Shown: positions 1-10,690 of the stretch, in pieces
Numbering within the stretch: position 1 is the first letter of the stretch
How the letters are laid out: every line of letters starts with the position of its first letter
Assembly (NCBI GenBank): GCA_004194705.1
Contig: SADC01000542.1
Location: 21,989-85,988, forward strand
Direction: 5' to 3'
Length of the DNA stretch: 64,000 nt
Source: Ditylenchus dipsaci
Taxonomy: Eukaryota > Nematoda > Chromadorea > Rhabditida > Anguinidae
Made by a program: the position numbers and the translations under genes
Notes under the pieces: model-generated
Seen by the model: the letters and a program-made list of their open reading frames with translations, nothing else
Told to the model about the DNA's origin: nothing
The model's database searches: none

Positions 1-360
1 TCCCATCACCACCATTTGGAGGGCAAGGAAATTTTTTTTTTATAAGCAATTTCAATAATACGTGCTTGTGCTTGAAAGAAAAGTCAAAGATATTAAATTC
101 GAGGGTTTTGCAAAGATATTTGACATAAGTTTGCAAAAAAAATGGCAGAAAAGTTGGCTTGAACACAAAAATCCACCTTAAATCCAGGCTAAAATCAATC
201 ATCACCGATTTGGAGGGCAAGGAAATTTTTTTTATAATTGACTTCAATAATACGTGTTTGTGCTTAAAAAAGTCAAGATGTTCAACTTAAGGTTCTGGTG
301 AAATATCTAACATGGGTCCGCAAAAATTTGCAGAAAATTAGACTTGAACACAAATGCGTT
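1..360. repeat. Two tandem copies of a ~194-bp repeat
   Basis: The block beginning TTTGGAGGGCAAGGAAATTT near position 15 recurs near 209. The following stretches (TTCAATAATACGTG, TTGCAGAAAA, TTGAACACAAA) recur in the same order, so the period is about 194 bp. The copies differ by scattered substitutions. A more diverged relative is at about 14020-14150. No coding potential is seen. Confidence 0.7.
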
Positions 361-1049
361 ACCTACAGACACGGTCCAAATACTATATAGAGATTTGCAA
401 AAAAAAGATTCTGAAAAAGTATACAGGATCTTGAAACCTTTGGAAATTTGAAAAAAGTTGTATTTTTTAGCAAAATTAGCAGCCCTCTTCATTTGAAGCT
501 TCACTCTCTTATGATTTCTAGCGTCATTTTAAGTGCTGACTTGTACATAATCCTAAACACTGAAGCACCGACGATAATACAAGTTCTGAGATAGTTTCGT
601 AAAACTACCAGAACGCACCTAGTTTCAAACCAAGGCATTTTTCCAAAAACAAAATAGAAAAATTTTTGATTCAATGCATTTATCAATTTTTTCAATTTAA
701 ATATCAATACTAAGTTAACTACGGTATCATAATTTTGGCCCTATACTACTAAAAGACATTTTTTGCCTTGGCCCCCTGTTGTTTAAAATCAATACCAGAC
801 CGGCAAAATCAGGCTTTTAAATCGTGTCAACAAGAGTTGTGCGCACCATTGGAATTTTTCGAAAAGTAATATGGATATGAATAGTGTATAATACAATATA
901 CAAAAAACAATGACAAAAATTAACAACAAAATAAGGAAAAACAGTAGGGGGGACCAAATCAACAATACTGTTTTTGGCGCTACTGGAATATACCCCATCC
1001 CTCCCAAAGAAAATAAAGCCCTCGTAATAAAGTCCCCTCCCCCCTCCTT
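361..1049. other. AT-rich stretch without a gene
   Basis: Only short stop-bounded frames and homopolymer runs are present. The motif TCCAAATACTATATAGAGAT at 375-394 is shared with the inverted ends described at 22887 and 27985, so this part is probably the end of an old mobile element. Nothing else is recognised. Confidence 0.5.
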
Positions 1050-1195
1050 TTCTCCACCCAATAATTTTTAGGCTTGGCCCTTAGGCTTTGGTCCTTAGCA
1101 TTAGGCTGAGGGACAACTCGTACTATTTCAGCATCTTTCGAAAAAAAGTATTGTTTTGGGGCACCTGAAAAATTATTCAGGGGGGGGGTGGCAGG
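1050..1195 (+). repeat. Dispersed repeat, inverted copy at 60690-60862
   Basis: The stretch ATAATTTTTAGGCTT, a series of AGGCTT-like words, GAGGGACA, CTCGTACTA and then a G run reappears as its reverse complement at 60690-60862. The two copies are diverged and lie almost 60 kb apart in opposite orientation, so this is a dispersed repeat and not a local hairpin. Confidence 0.6.
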
Positions 1196-1389
1196 AAGGT
1201 GTTATATTCCAGTAGCTTTTTGAAGGCGGAGGTAGTTATATTACAGTAGCGTCCTATTTTTGTTTAGCCTTCTAAATATTTTTGGTTAGGCCATTTTAAT
1301 ATTGATAAGCTCATTTAATTTCATGGAAAAGTATTTTTATTTTTTAAAATTTAGCGAAAAGACTTTCAGGAAAAATTAAGTTAAAAGAA

Positions 1390-2690
1390 TGAAAAATGTT
1401 GAAGTAATGCGTCATTCCAGAGTCTTTCGACACAGCTCTTTCGCAAACATTTAAGTTTTTGATGTCCCTTCAAATTGTCTGTCAGTCATCTTTCGATCAC
1501 TTTTTTCCATGGCACTTTTTGTATCTTCTCCCTCTTAGGCCCTCTCCAGATTTGGAGGCGTAGTGTAATGCAGCATGATGGCCCGTAAATCAAAAGAGCT
1601 ACTTTAATTGCAGCCATCACCTTTCTGCTCTGTGCAATCAATCCAATGAAACACACTTGAACTCTGACCTCAAGTCTTTCAACTTGGACTATCCGAAGGT
1701 CCCCTCTCAATCTATCAAACATTTTGTTTCAGTAATCCATCGAGAAGTAATCTCATGGTGCCATGGCATTTCGTCCAAAAGTCAGTTTGTCCAAAAGTCA
1801 GTTAGTCCATAGTCAATTCGCCAAAGACAATTCTCGTCCAAAATTAACTAGTCCAAAATTCAATTCGTCCAAAAGTTAATTGGTACAAAAGTCAGTTAGT
1901 CCAAAATGCTATTCGTCCAAAATTTAATTTGTCCAATTTGAATTTTGAAGCCAAAATTTTGAGGAAAACCCTGTTTTACGGTCACATAAAGCTTTACCGC
2001 TCAGAGACCCGTGCCAGACTAGCTGAAAGCCAATAAAAATTGATTTTTTGGGAGTTCACTAAAAGAGGGATCAATTTTGCGCCAAAAAAAAAGTAAATCT
2101 GCTCCACCAAAAAGCGTATTTGCGCCAAAAAAGTTATTTGCGCCAGAAAATATTTGCGCCAATTAAAGTGTATTTTGCGCCATAATAAAGTAAATTTGCG
2201 CCATAAAATTGATTGTCCATAAATTTCTTCGCTTATGTGACGCATTGCATTTGGACGAATTGATTTTGAACGAGCTGACTTTTGGACGAAATGCCATGGC
2301 ACCATTCTCATCACATAGCATAAGATTCAATAATAAAGGACCGGGAAGCCAAATACCTAGTTATGTTCAATTGCTGCATGCAGGTGGAACTTAAACTAAA
2401 AATTTTCCTTAACAAAATAACACGCACAAAAAAGTAGCTAAAATTTTATTTTCTTCAAGAATAGCACTTTAAAATAGCACATGTCTGAAGAAATCGCCAT
2501 TTGCTGCTAATCCAGCTTTAAACCTCAAACACCACTTCACAAAAGTATCAGTGAATCTCTTTGCATGTTTGTTTGCAAAGATGCAACATGGTGTCAAAAA
2601 TTTCTACTGTAAAGTCTTGCTAGATTGATCTTCGAAGAAAGTTAACGATTCACTAAGTCAATTGATGAGACAACGAAATTCTATTTTATT
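1390..2690. repeat. Dispersed repeat A, old copy interrupted by a MITE
   Basis: This region aligns by eye with 19490-20128 plus 21259-21400 and with 56640-57090. Shared landmarks are CATCTTTCGATCACTTTTTT, GGCGTAGTGTAATG, TTTCAACTTGGA, CAGTAATCCATCG, AGTATCAGTGAATCTCTTTG and GATTCACTAAGTCAAT. It carries a MITE insertion at 1757-2303 that the other copies lack. It lacks the hAT insertion found in the 19.5-kb copy: around 2516-2545 the corresponding site is empty. No protein of the repeat was recognised. Confidence 0.75.
1757..2303. mobile_element. hAT-like MITE with GTCCAAAA and TTTGCGCC repeats
   Basis: The ends are inverted copies: GGTGCCATGGCATTTCGTCC on the left and its complement on the right. 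They are flanked by AATCTCAT (1749-1756) and ATTCTCAT (2304-2311), a 7/8 match to an 8-bp target duplication. The paralogous site near 56810 reads GATTCTCATTCC without the insert, which supports insertion. The interior is an array of short motifs (TCGTCCAAAA, then TTTGCGCC separated by A-rich spacers) with no ORF of substance. The 8-bp duplication suggests hAT mobilisation; this is an inference. Confidence 0.7.
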
Positions 2691-2719
2691 TATATTTATA
2701 TTATTCTATTTAAAAAATA

Positions 2720-3720
2720 AAAATTATTTTTCTAGGGAATGTTTCCGGAGAATTCCGGGACATCTATACAAAAAAAGTTGATGTACTATTTTCAACTGCT
2801 TTTCAGAACAGAATTAACATAGAAACAAATTGTGAACATTGGAAACGGTATCCTCTTTAACTCTTGAATAAAGCAGTAATAGGTATAATTTTTTTTTATT
2901 TTTTGCTTTTAAATTTTATATAACATTTATTATTTATCATTTTTTCGATGAAATAAGTTCTTACTGAAATAGAAAGCTTGAAGACTCGCGGTTCATGCGT
3001 ATAAACTTTCAGTGTTGTCTTTTTGAAATAAAATTTATATGTTCTATTATCATTATTTAAATATTTAAAATAACTTTTTTACTAAGCGGTTTTGACAGAC
3101 TTGACAGGAAATTGCATGCCAATACTATCTACGTAGTTTAATCTGTGTGGTTTCGCTCCGATTTTGATATTTTTTATTATTCCGAGAGTCGATGATTCTT
3201 GATGTTCATGTTTGATCGTGGAGCAATAAGACACCTTGAAATTATTCAAAAAAACACACTTTCCGATCTGACGCGAATTCAAAGTCCAGTCTTAACATTG
3301 CGTCTCAACATTGGCGTTTGGCTGTTGAAAACTGGCTTTATCGGATTTTTCAGCTGCGAATGATGGTTTATAACACATACATACTCAATCATTAAATTGA
3401 AACGGTTGACTAGGCCAAGATCAATACAATATTATTCTTAGTTTTTTGCTATTCTTGCTATTTAAATTTATTTAATTTTTGAAGTTGACTTTTCTGTTTC
3501 TGACTTTCTTACAAATTAGACTTAGGATGGTCGAATCATGTATAATGTATTATTATTTACAGTATTATTCCAGTCAACCTTTTCAAATTGTTGCAGTGTT
3601 TTTTTTTATTAACTCTATATATGTCTTTAGGCTTTTAGTGAAATAGATGAATAATAGTCAATAATAAATAATAAATAAATAATAGTCAATAACCGTTTGC
3701 GAAAAAAATTTCGCCAATGT
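2720..3720. repeat. Dispersed repeat B, old copy
   Basis: It begins at GGAGAATTCCGGGACATCTA and runs through GTACTATTTTCAACTGCTTT, TTGACAGACTTGACAGG, GCATGCCAATACTATCTA and AGACTTAGGATGGTCGAAT. Relatives are at 17018-17460, 17490-17600 and 21476-23530, and in the other array units. It is AT-rich and non-coding as it stands. Confidence 0.65.
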
Positions 3721-4408
3721 ATCATTCTGCTAATCGTACGTTTTCGTCAACAGTAATACTTAAATTTAGTACCGAATTACTTATTACTTTTTCTAGTACC
3801 AAAAAATTAACATGCGTAGAAAAACTCTTTGTAAGTTAGAGATTTTTTCCTTGACATGTACGTGTATCACTGAATCTCAGCTTTTTAACTAGACTTCAAT
3901 TTCCTGTAAACGATTTCAAGATATGAAGTTTATGAGCTTTTGTATCAAGTAACTTTTTGACAAAGTTCTTCGATTCACACCCCTAAATCTCCCACTTTTT
4001 AAATTTTTTTACTGAAAAAAGATATTTGTTGAGTAGCTGAGATCAGGGCTACACGATAGTTAAAAAAATTCAAAAGTGTATTTACAAGTGAGGAGAAAAA
4101 GAGAAAAGTTCAAAAAAATGAAAATTTTGATACTAGAAATAAGTATTTGTTTACTAGTAAAAAGTACCACCCTTTCGTCAATAGCTTCTTTTCGAAAGTG
4201 CTCTTATTAACTTGTCAGGCAGATTACCACTAATTTGGTAGCTCATCTCGATGACTTGATTCAGTTTATCCTTTCTTGTCTTGACTACTCATTTGGCTTT
4301 TTATTGTTCATTTTAATATTATTTTAGACATTCTGTTTCTTAATTTTTTTATTTGTGTAATAACGAATCCAGTGAGCTGCCACAGTGTATTTATAACAAG
4401 TTTGAACA
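3721..4408. repeat. Dispersed repeat C, old copy with an empty insertion site
   Basis: The stretch 4160-4408 (AGTACCACCCTTTCGTCAAT, ATCTCGATGACTTGATTCAG, AATCCAGTGAGCTGCCACA) matches 18803-19225 and its array copies. At 4298-4306 a single CTTTTTATT stands where the array copies carry the TTTGCGGC minisatellite insert between two CTTTTTATT copies. 3721-4159 is AT-rich with no recognised feature. Confidence 0.65.
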
Positions 4409-4589
4409 TGTAATTCTACATTGAAATTTTTATCAATTTTATTCAATAAATTTTCTGAATTTATCAAATAAACACAAAGGTAAAAATTAATTAACTTTTG
4501 GCATTTTTTTTTAGAAATTGTTTTTTAAAAAAAAAAATTTACCTAACGTACAATATTGTTATTATCTTTTTTATTTAGCTTTATTAACT
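4409..4589. other. AT-rich flank of the BEL element
   Basis: Similarity to repeat C ends near 4408 and the stretch up to 4589 matches nothing else noticed in the window. It occupies the place where the first ~55 bp of the 5' LTR should be, so it may be filler DNA or a later insertion. Confidence 0.4.
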
Positions 4590-5038
4590 TGTTCGGCCAT
4601 CTGGCTTAACCTTTTCGAAGTTTTGTATTTTGATTGTTAACTTTTTGGGCAAAAGTCCATCCAAAATTCGTGTCCATTTTTTCCTCTTTTTTGTATTTTA
4701 GCCATCTGGCTTGCATGAATTGTATTCTCCACCCCCTGTCTGGTAAACCATTCGGGGACCAGGGGGTGGAGTGTGTTCTAGCCTATAAAGAGAAGGCTTG
4801 ATCTCTTTAAAAATAAATATTTTGCACAGAAAGATTTGTGTGTGATATTTAGAATTTTGGCTAATATTAGCCTTTTTGTCGCGCGTTTTCCCTTGTAAAT
4901 AACAAGGGAAAACATCATCGTTTTCATCTTAAAATAAGCCACTTGGCTTTCCAATACTCGAAAGTTCACAGTAATCACTCTGTGGAACTTAGAGTTCTTG
5001 ATAATCGAGGTTAGGTCTAACATTGACCTTCTTCGACA
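4590..5038 (+). repeat. 5' LTR, outer end truncated
   Basis: It aligns with 13080-13527 from GTTCGGC to CGACA with few differences. It contains CCACCCCCTGTCTGG facing CCAGGGGGTGGAG (a hairpin), a TATA-like CCTATAAAGAGAAGG at about 4779-4793 that could be the promoter, and AAATAAATATTT downstream. About 55 bp present at the start of the 3' LTR (TGTCGCGAACAC onward) are missing here, which would remove part of U3. Confidence 0.85.
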
Positions 5039-5057
5039 TGGTGCACTGACCGAGAAT
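5039..5057 (+). promoter_or_regulatory. Primer binding site, tRNA-Gly-like
   Basis: Directly after the LTR terminal CA, the sequence TGGTGCACTGACCGAGAAT resembles the complement of the 3' end of tRNA-Gly(GCC), including TGG for the CCA end. It differs at three positions that look like transitions. The primer assignment comes from recalled tRNA sequence and is an inference. Confidence 0.65.
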
Positions 5058-5593
5058 TAGAATTCCAGTTCTCGTGTTAGTTTTCTCTGATCAAAGCGAT
5101 CAGAAATCAAACTCCCTTCTTTAAGGGTCAAAAGGTCTCCGGACTACAAACAAAGTCTTCGGACTACTAATTCTTAGAGCATGTCCGGAGCAATCGGTCT
5201 GCTCTAGGGCCCACCAAAAGGAAGACTGACGCGCTTATTGACGGGCTGACGTCTTTTGGATAATTTCAATAATCCTCTGTTTCCTCAGGACTTGCCCGAT
5301 CACACAAAGGGTCGAGCAATTGGAAGATAATTGAGGACGAGATCGAGGAACAAATAGTTCGATTTCAAAGGCCATTTCGGTGTCGAAGAAATCAACGCCC
5401 GATGGGTCAGTTCATTGGTGAGATCACCTGATGAGGGCAGATCGTGCTGCTGAAAGAGCAGCTTTATCAGAGTCACCTGGATAAAGATGACTCTTTCTCA
5501 AGCAAAACTCACCCAAAGGCAGAGATTACTTGGATAAACTGAATATGCAATTGCGCAAAATAGATCGCGCAAAAAATCGCTTGATCAGTATGG
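5058..5593 (+). other. BEL leader and broken gag 5' part
   Basis: This lies between the PBS and the first recognisable gag block. It is less AT-rich than the flanks, with short open stretches in several frames, but no motif can be named. It would hold the untranslated leader and the N-terminal part of Gag. No start codon can be chosen with confidence. Confidence 0.5.
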
Positions 5594-6525
5594 TTGGTAC
5601 ACATCAAGCCCTCAGGTGAAATCAATAATCAATCAACAAAACCACTGGCAACCTCCAAAAATCTCCATTCAGCATTTGATGGCAACATATTGAAATGGAG
5701 TGAGTTTTGGAGGATTTTCATCAATGGTGATAGTCAACCATATGACGGTCAAGCAAAAATGAGCCAGTTAATGGGAATCTTGACTGGGAAGCTAAGAAAA
5801 ATAGCCGAAGGATTCCTATTAATGCGGCTAGTTACCCTTTGGTAATTGCTCGCCTGAAATCTTGGTTTGGAGATGAAAGTCTAATCAAATTAAGAACTTC
5901 AAAAAGAATTGCTTCTCTACCAAAAGCCAGGATTCAGACCTGAAACACTTTCAGTGTCTATTGATCGAATCTGCCGACAGCTGGAAGCTCAAGGCGAAGA
6001 TGTCAATCATTCGCAAATTCAACAAATAATTGAAGCAAAGCTTCCAAAATGGGTATTGAAAGAGATGCTAAAACTCTCTGCAAAAGATCCAGATTGGAAC
6101 GCTACTAAATTACGAGCTAATTTAGAAGAGTTAGTCAAAATTAGCCTGAAAGCTGAAGAGATTTTGAGTAATCCTTATGGAGACTCAAAAAACTCTGAAT
6201 CGAAGAATTCAGACAAAAAAATCTAACAAACACAATGAGACCAGTGTGTCTTCATCATTGATTACCAATAGTGATCAAAAGGACTCAGAGCAAAAAACTA
6301 GCAAACAGGTAGATAAAAACCAAATTATCCCTGTGTGTTTTGCTCTGAAAGTCACTGGAACAACAAATGTCAGGAAATATGACACTCCTGAAAAGCGAAA
6401 AAATCGCTTGAAGGATCTGAAGATATGCATAAAATGCTTGAAAAAAAAACCATGATTTTTCTGCCTGTACGGCAGAACCGAAATGCAGCAAGTGTTCTGA
6501 AAAGCACTACAGTTTTCTATGCTCA
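5594..6525 (+). pseudogene. gag: BEL/Pao gag relic with three zinc knuckles
   Basis: The first block has FDGNILKWSEFW, the signature of the BEL Gag domain (DUF1759), in which a conserved block of this type precedes the multimerisation region. The second block (5909-6226, another frame) continues with an alpha-helical segment. Three nucleic-acid-binding knuckles follow: C-x2-C-x3-H-x4-C at 6332-6370, C-x2-C-x4-H-x4-C at 6426-6467 (split by a frameshift in an A9 run) and C-x2-C-x3-H-x4-C at 6487-6525. At least three frame changes and several stops separate the blocks. Gag would form the intracellular particle and bind the element RNA. Confidence 0.8.
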
Positions 6526-7020
6526 AAAAAGCAATATGCTAACAGTTCTAAGACTGCAACTGAAGCTGCAGTAGCACTCCAGTTACCCACCACCACAAAT
6601 TTTGTACCATGGAACTATGCTCCCCGAATGAGCTAAATAACTTTCTATGGCTGGGGAGGATATCAGCCTTGCCCACCTGGAGCACACCTGTGTGTCACAA
6701 CCGCAGAAAAATTACTTCACATCTATGAACTCAAACAGTCAAGTAGTCAAGCTTCGCAGCCCTCATTCACTTCTAATAATGCACCAAAAATGGCCAAGCC
6801 ATGTGCACTGTTGTAAGTGATGAGGAGCAGAAGAAGGTCTGGTTATGAGTATTCACAACCATGGAGGTGTGTACTCTCAAGGAAAAGAGGTGTTGTTAAT
6901 GACCAAAGAGGTCTTTTAGCCAATCCCTCTCAACCAGACAAACAAATAGTGGTGCTGGTCTTTGACCAGCTAGCACACTTCTTATGCAAGAGAAAAAGAA
7001 GCAGAAGAACTCTGCTCTAG
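6526..7020 (+). other. Degenerate gag-pol junction
   Basis: This segment links the zinc knuckles to the protease domain. Short reading frames are present but none carries a motif that I can name. Relatively GC-balanced composition agrees with former coding sequence. I see no independent gene. Confidence 0.4.
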
Positions 7021-7533
7021 CAAAGAATAGACAATCCATTCAAGTCGGCAAATTCGGCACTGACAAAGCCGAATCAATAAAATCCCAGATTGTAGAACTG
7101 GGCATAGTGCAAAATGATGGCATCTCAAAGCTGTCAAATTAAACACAGTAAGAACAATTACTGGAAAAATAAATCTCTCTCACTCGATCGTGAGAAGATT
7201 GATTTTGATCATTATGGATCATTAAATTGGATCATGGATCACTGACTACAAAGCACCAGCCATTTTAATTGGTGCTGATTATTGCTATGATTTTATCGAT
7301 TATAGCACGATCAGAAAAATCCCATCCGGATTTTTGTAGTGGACTCTACCGTCGGTCCATTGATTACTGGACCAGGTACTTTATCTGCCAATAAAATAAT
7401 GAAACAGCCAAATATTTGCTGTATGACCACTTTCGGTGAGCTGGAGGAAGAAGCTGTCCTTCCACCAGCAAAAACCGTTGAAACATTTTGGGACTTAGAG
7501 ACGATCGGTATACGATTCTCCTGCTCAGAATGA
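7021..7533 (+). pseudogene. BEL/Pao aspartic protease (DUF1758) relic
   Basis: In one frame the segment reads APAILIGADYCYDFI at about 7252-7300, which matches the conserved end of the BEL retropepsin domain (ILIG-D-Y). It is followed by STVGPLITGPGT and then FWDLETIGI, a typical bridge into the reverse transcriptase. The catalytic DSG triad is not visible, so the N-terminal half is lost or frameshifted. The enzyme would cleave the Gag-Pol polyprotein. Confidence 0.7.
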
Positions 7534-8500
7534 CGATGAAGAGGTCATGAGAATATTTAAAAAGACTATTCAACGTCATAACGGCCGTTATGAAGTTAGA
7601 TGGCCATGGAAATCTCCATCACCAGACCTGGCTGACAATTATTGTCTAGCTTTAGGTCGTTTGAAATCAGTTCTAGACGCCTCAATGGCGATAAGAACTT
7701 CTCGGAAATATAATAACATTTTTCAAGACCACTTTCACAAAATATGATTGAAGTCGTCAACCTACTGAAGCAAAATCTCAGTAATTTGGTGCATTATTTG
7801 CCCCATCATCCAGTTGTGACGCCATCTAAGGCGACAACCAAAGCTAAGGATTGTGTTTGACGCGTCTGCAAAGACGAAAAACACAATCTTAGCTTAAATG
7901 ATTGCCTTTTTCAAAGGACCTCTATTGCTGCCCGATTATGTGGCATATTTTATGCGATTTCGACTTTCGCCTATTGCGATAGTCGCAGATGTAGAAAAGG
8001 CTTTCTGCAAATCGATTTATTTCCTCCTGACAAAGAGGTAACCCGATTTTTGTGGATAAAAGACATCACAAACCGATGTCAGCAGACAATATGCTGTATT
8101 TTAGATACCGCAGAGTCTGTTTTGGAGTTGCTCCATCACCATTTCTATTGGCGGCTACTATTAGCCATCACTTTGAGGAGTCAGAATCTCCACTGGCAAA
8201 AATTGTCAAACGTAACACATACGCTGACAATGTGATTTTGTCAGCAAAAAGTATGATGAAGCTATCATAGCTGCCTAGAAGTGAAAAAGTGCTTTTCTTG
8301 ATGCTTGTATGAACATCAGAGAATTTCTCTCTAATGATGTAGAGACATATAATTGTTGTCCAGAAAAAGACAGGCAGCCTTTTCAAGAGGCTAAAGTTTT
8401 TGGGAATTATTTGGAATCCTAAAACAGATGAACTCAAGTTCAACCTGCCGATTCCAGTCCCAGAAAATCTTGTGACTAAGCGCATTATTTTGCGATTAGT
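7534..8500 (+). pseudogene. pol: BEL/Pao reverse transcriptase relic
   Basis: The segment has VADVEKAF at about 7985-8005, the first catalytic Asp motif of the palm. FGVAPSPFLLAATI follows at about 8122-8163 (motif B region), and TYADNVILSA around 8217-8246 is the position of the YVDD-like box. BEL/Pao elements often have D-N in the second and third positions of this box, so YADN may be a mild variant and not clearly a loss. CMNIREFLSN follows at about 8308. The blocks lie in different frames with stops between them, so the domain is inactive. It would copy element RNA to DNA in the cytoplasmic particle. Confidence 0.85.
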
Positions 8501-9175
8501 TGCAAGAATCTACGATCCATTAGGGTGGCTTTGCCCCCTTACTTTTCCAATGAAGCTGTATGTACAGCATATATGGCAGAAAAAGTTAGGCTGGGATGAC
8601 CAGCTATCTGAAGATGACGTACAAAAATGGTTTGTTGTCATTAAAAATTGGAAGATGGTCAGTTTTGCCTGCCACGCAAAATGCTATATCGACTCAGCTG
8701 AGGCGCAACTACACATCTTTACAGATGCATCACAATATGCATGCGGCAGTAGCATATTTAGTGTATCCAGGTAAAACAATCTCAATTGTTTATTCCAAAA
8801 ATCGTCTGTGCCCAAGTCTGGGCATGACGACGCCTCGAGCCGAGCTCATGGGCGTACTCATTGGAACCAGAATTTTAAAATTTCTGGAAAATGAACTCGA
8901 CTACAAAGTCGATAAAAAATTTATCTGGACTGATTCACATGTGTCCTAGGCTGGGTAGTCAGCACAAAGACACACCAGTTCTTTGTCGAAAATAGACTGA
9001 AAGAGATTCGGAAAACACAGGCAGAAATCAGGTATGTGCCACACCAGGACAATCCTGCAGATATTTTCTACTAGGGGTATGGATGCCATACTCTTAAAAG
9101 AAGTAAAAAATGGTGGAAGGAGCCTCATGGCTGTCACTTCCCGAAAAACATTGGCCGAGTGGAACACCACTTCTT
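8400..9175 (+). pseudogene. pol: Pao A17 linker and RNase H relic
   Basis: The first frame, about 8402-8774, reads GIIWNPKTDELKF and then RLVARIYDPLGWLCP, the Pao/A17 signature, and ends in the RNase H start HIFTDASQYACGS with its catalytic Asp. The next frame (about 8764-8949) carries TTPRAELMGVLIGTR with the catalytic Glu and IWTDSHVS with another Asp. A third block has RYVPHQDNPADI at about 9030-9067, the conserved end of the BEL RNase H region. Two frameshifts and several stops break it. Confidence 0.85.
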
Positions 9176-9549
9176 AGGTGATGATGATGAGGAAGAGCAG
9201 TTGGAGAATCCAGTGCTTATTGCACCTCCAGCTGCACTTTCCAACTATCTCAGCACCACTCATCGATACTACCAGGTTTAGTTCCTGGAACAAGCTGGTG
9301 AAAACAGCCGCTATGGTGCTGCGCTTTCTTGAGGGGGTAGTGGTTCATTCATGTGAATGAAAAATCACCCTTCATTCAAAAGTTAAGTCAGGTCTCGATG
9401 TTAGGACAATTCAATTCTAATGACCTTAAAATAGCAAGATATTTTTGCTTAGGCAATGTCAAAATGAAGGTAGGATTGACTATCCTGAAAAAATGGCAGC
9501 CGAAATAGTTAAATATGGCCTCAAACCAGATGAGTTAGGCTTACTCAAA

Positions 9550-10425
9550 TGTGGGAGGTCGATTAACAGAATCAGACCTACCCACCTCAGCAAAAAATCC
9601 AATTTATTTGCCAAGAAATAATCGAATAACAAATTTGATTATCATGGCTATCCATGAACAAGAATGCCACAGCGGTATTCCTCATACCCTAGCAAAAGTT
9701 AGAATGAATACTGGATCAGTCAAGGCAGATCAAAGGTGAAAGACATATTAAAAGGATGTTATGGGTGCAAAAGATGGATGGCAAACCGTTCACATTGCCA
9801 CCCATACCAACATTGCCAATGGAGCGAGTCTCACGGCGAAGACCATTTGCCAAGTGTGGTCTAGACTACCTTGGTCCAGCCACTATTCAGGGGCAATCCT
9901 GACGATAAAAAAAGTTTGGATTGCACTTTTTACGTGTTTTCCAACAAGGCTATCCACTTGGAAGTTGTCCTGGACAGTGCTAAGAGCTTTTTGAATGCTC
10001 TGCGGAGATTTGTCCCGAAGAGGAAGACCTGAAATCATTTTTCAGACAATGCTCCATGCTTTAAGCTTGGTTCCAAGCTTTTTGAGCACATCTGATTTTG
10101 TAAATGATCCAGAGACAATAAATTATGTCAAAAACAATACGGACTTTCCGGTTCATTCCCGATTATTCTCCCTGGTCGGGAGGTGTTTGGGAACGGATGG
10201 TAGGAGTTCTGAAAACTTCCTATCGAAAAGTAGTGTGCAGAAGAAAACTGGATTACGAGCAATTTATCACTCTTGTACCAAAGTTGGAGGCGATAGTTAA
10301 TAGTCGCCCACTAACTTATCTATATGAAGACTCACTAGAAGTCATAAGACCTGTCGATTTTCTGCTTCCAAAAGCAGATCTCAAATATACCCTTGGCGGC
10401 AGAAGATCAGGAAGATCCTGAATAT
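9550..10425 (+). pseudogene. pol: BEL/Pao integrase relic, DDE triad visible
   Basis: The zinc-binding HHCC domain is readable as H-x4-H at about 9655 and C-x2-C (GCYGCKRW) near 9759. The core follows with the first Asp in GLDYLGP (codon 9864-9866), the second in SDNAP (10044-10046) and the Glu in WERMVGV (10191-10193). The spacings are 60 and 49 residues, normal for retroviral-type integrases. All three acidic residues survive but in different frames. RPLTYLYED at about 10310 is the usual C-terminal block. The enzyme would insert element DNA into chromosomes. Confidence 0.85.
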
Positions 10426-10489
10426 TTGCCTCAAGTGGACTCAAGAGAAGCGCTTTTAAGATACTTCCAAAGTTCTACCATAAATTCTA

Positions 10490-10690
10490 GATAAATTTGG
10501 AATTTTTGGTATGAAGAATATCTCAAAGTTTGCGTGAGAGACATGATTTCTCACCACCAAAAAAGGAGTGAAACACTCCGTACACCAAATGGTGAAGTTG
10601 TACTCATTTATGAGGAAAATTTGCCCAAGGAGCCAATGGAATTGGGCGTGTGATTCAACTTTTCAAACAGCCGTGATAATTTGGTACGAT
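10490..10690 (+). pseudogene. BEL/Pao pol C-terminal domain (DUF5641-like)
   Basis: The segment reads NFWYEEYLKVCVRD, then GEVVLIYEENLPKE, then LVRSATVV. These match the family pattern of a tryptophan-containing helix, a VLI-(D/E)-N-PR block and a final VR(S/A)A strand that follows integrase in BEL/Pao pol. It is interrupted by a stop near 10650. It may act as a chromatin- or DNA-binding tail of integrase (inference from family position). Confidence 0.7.
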
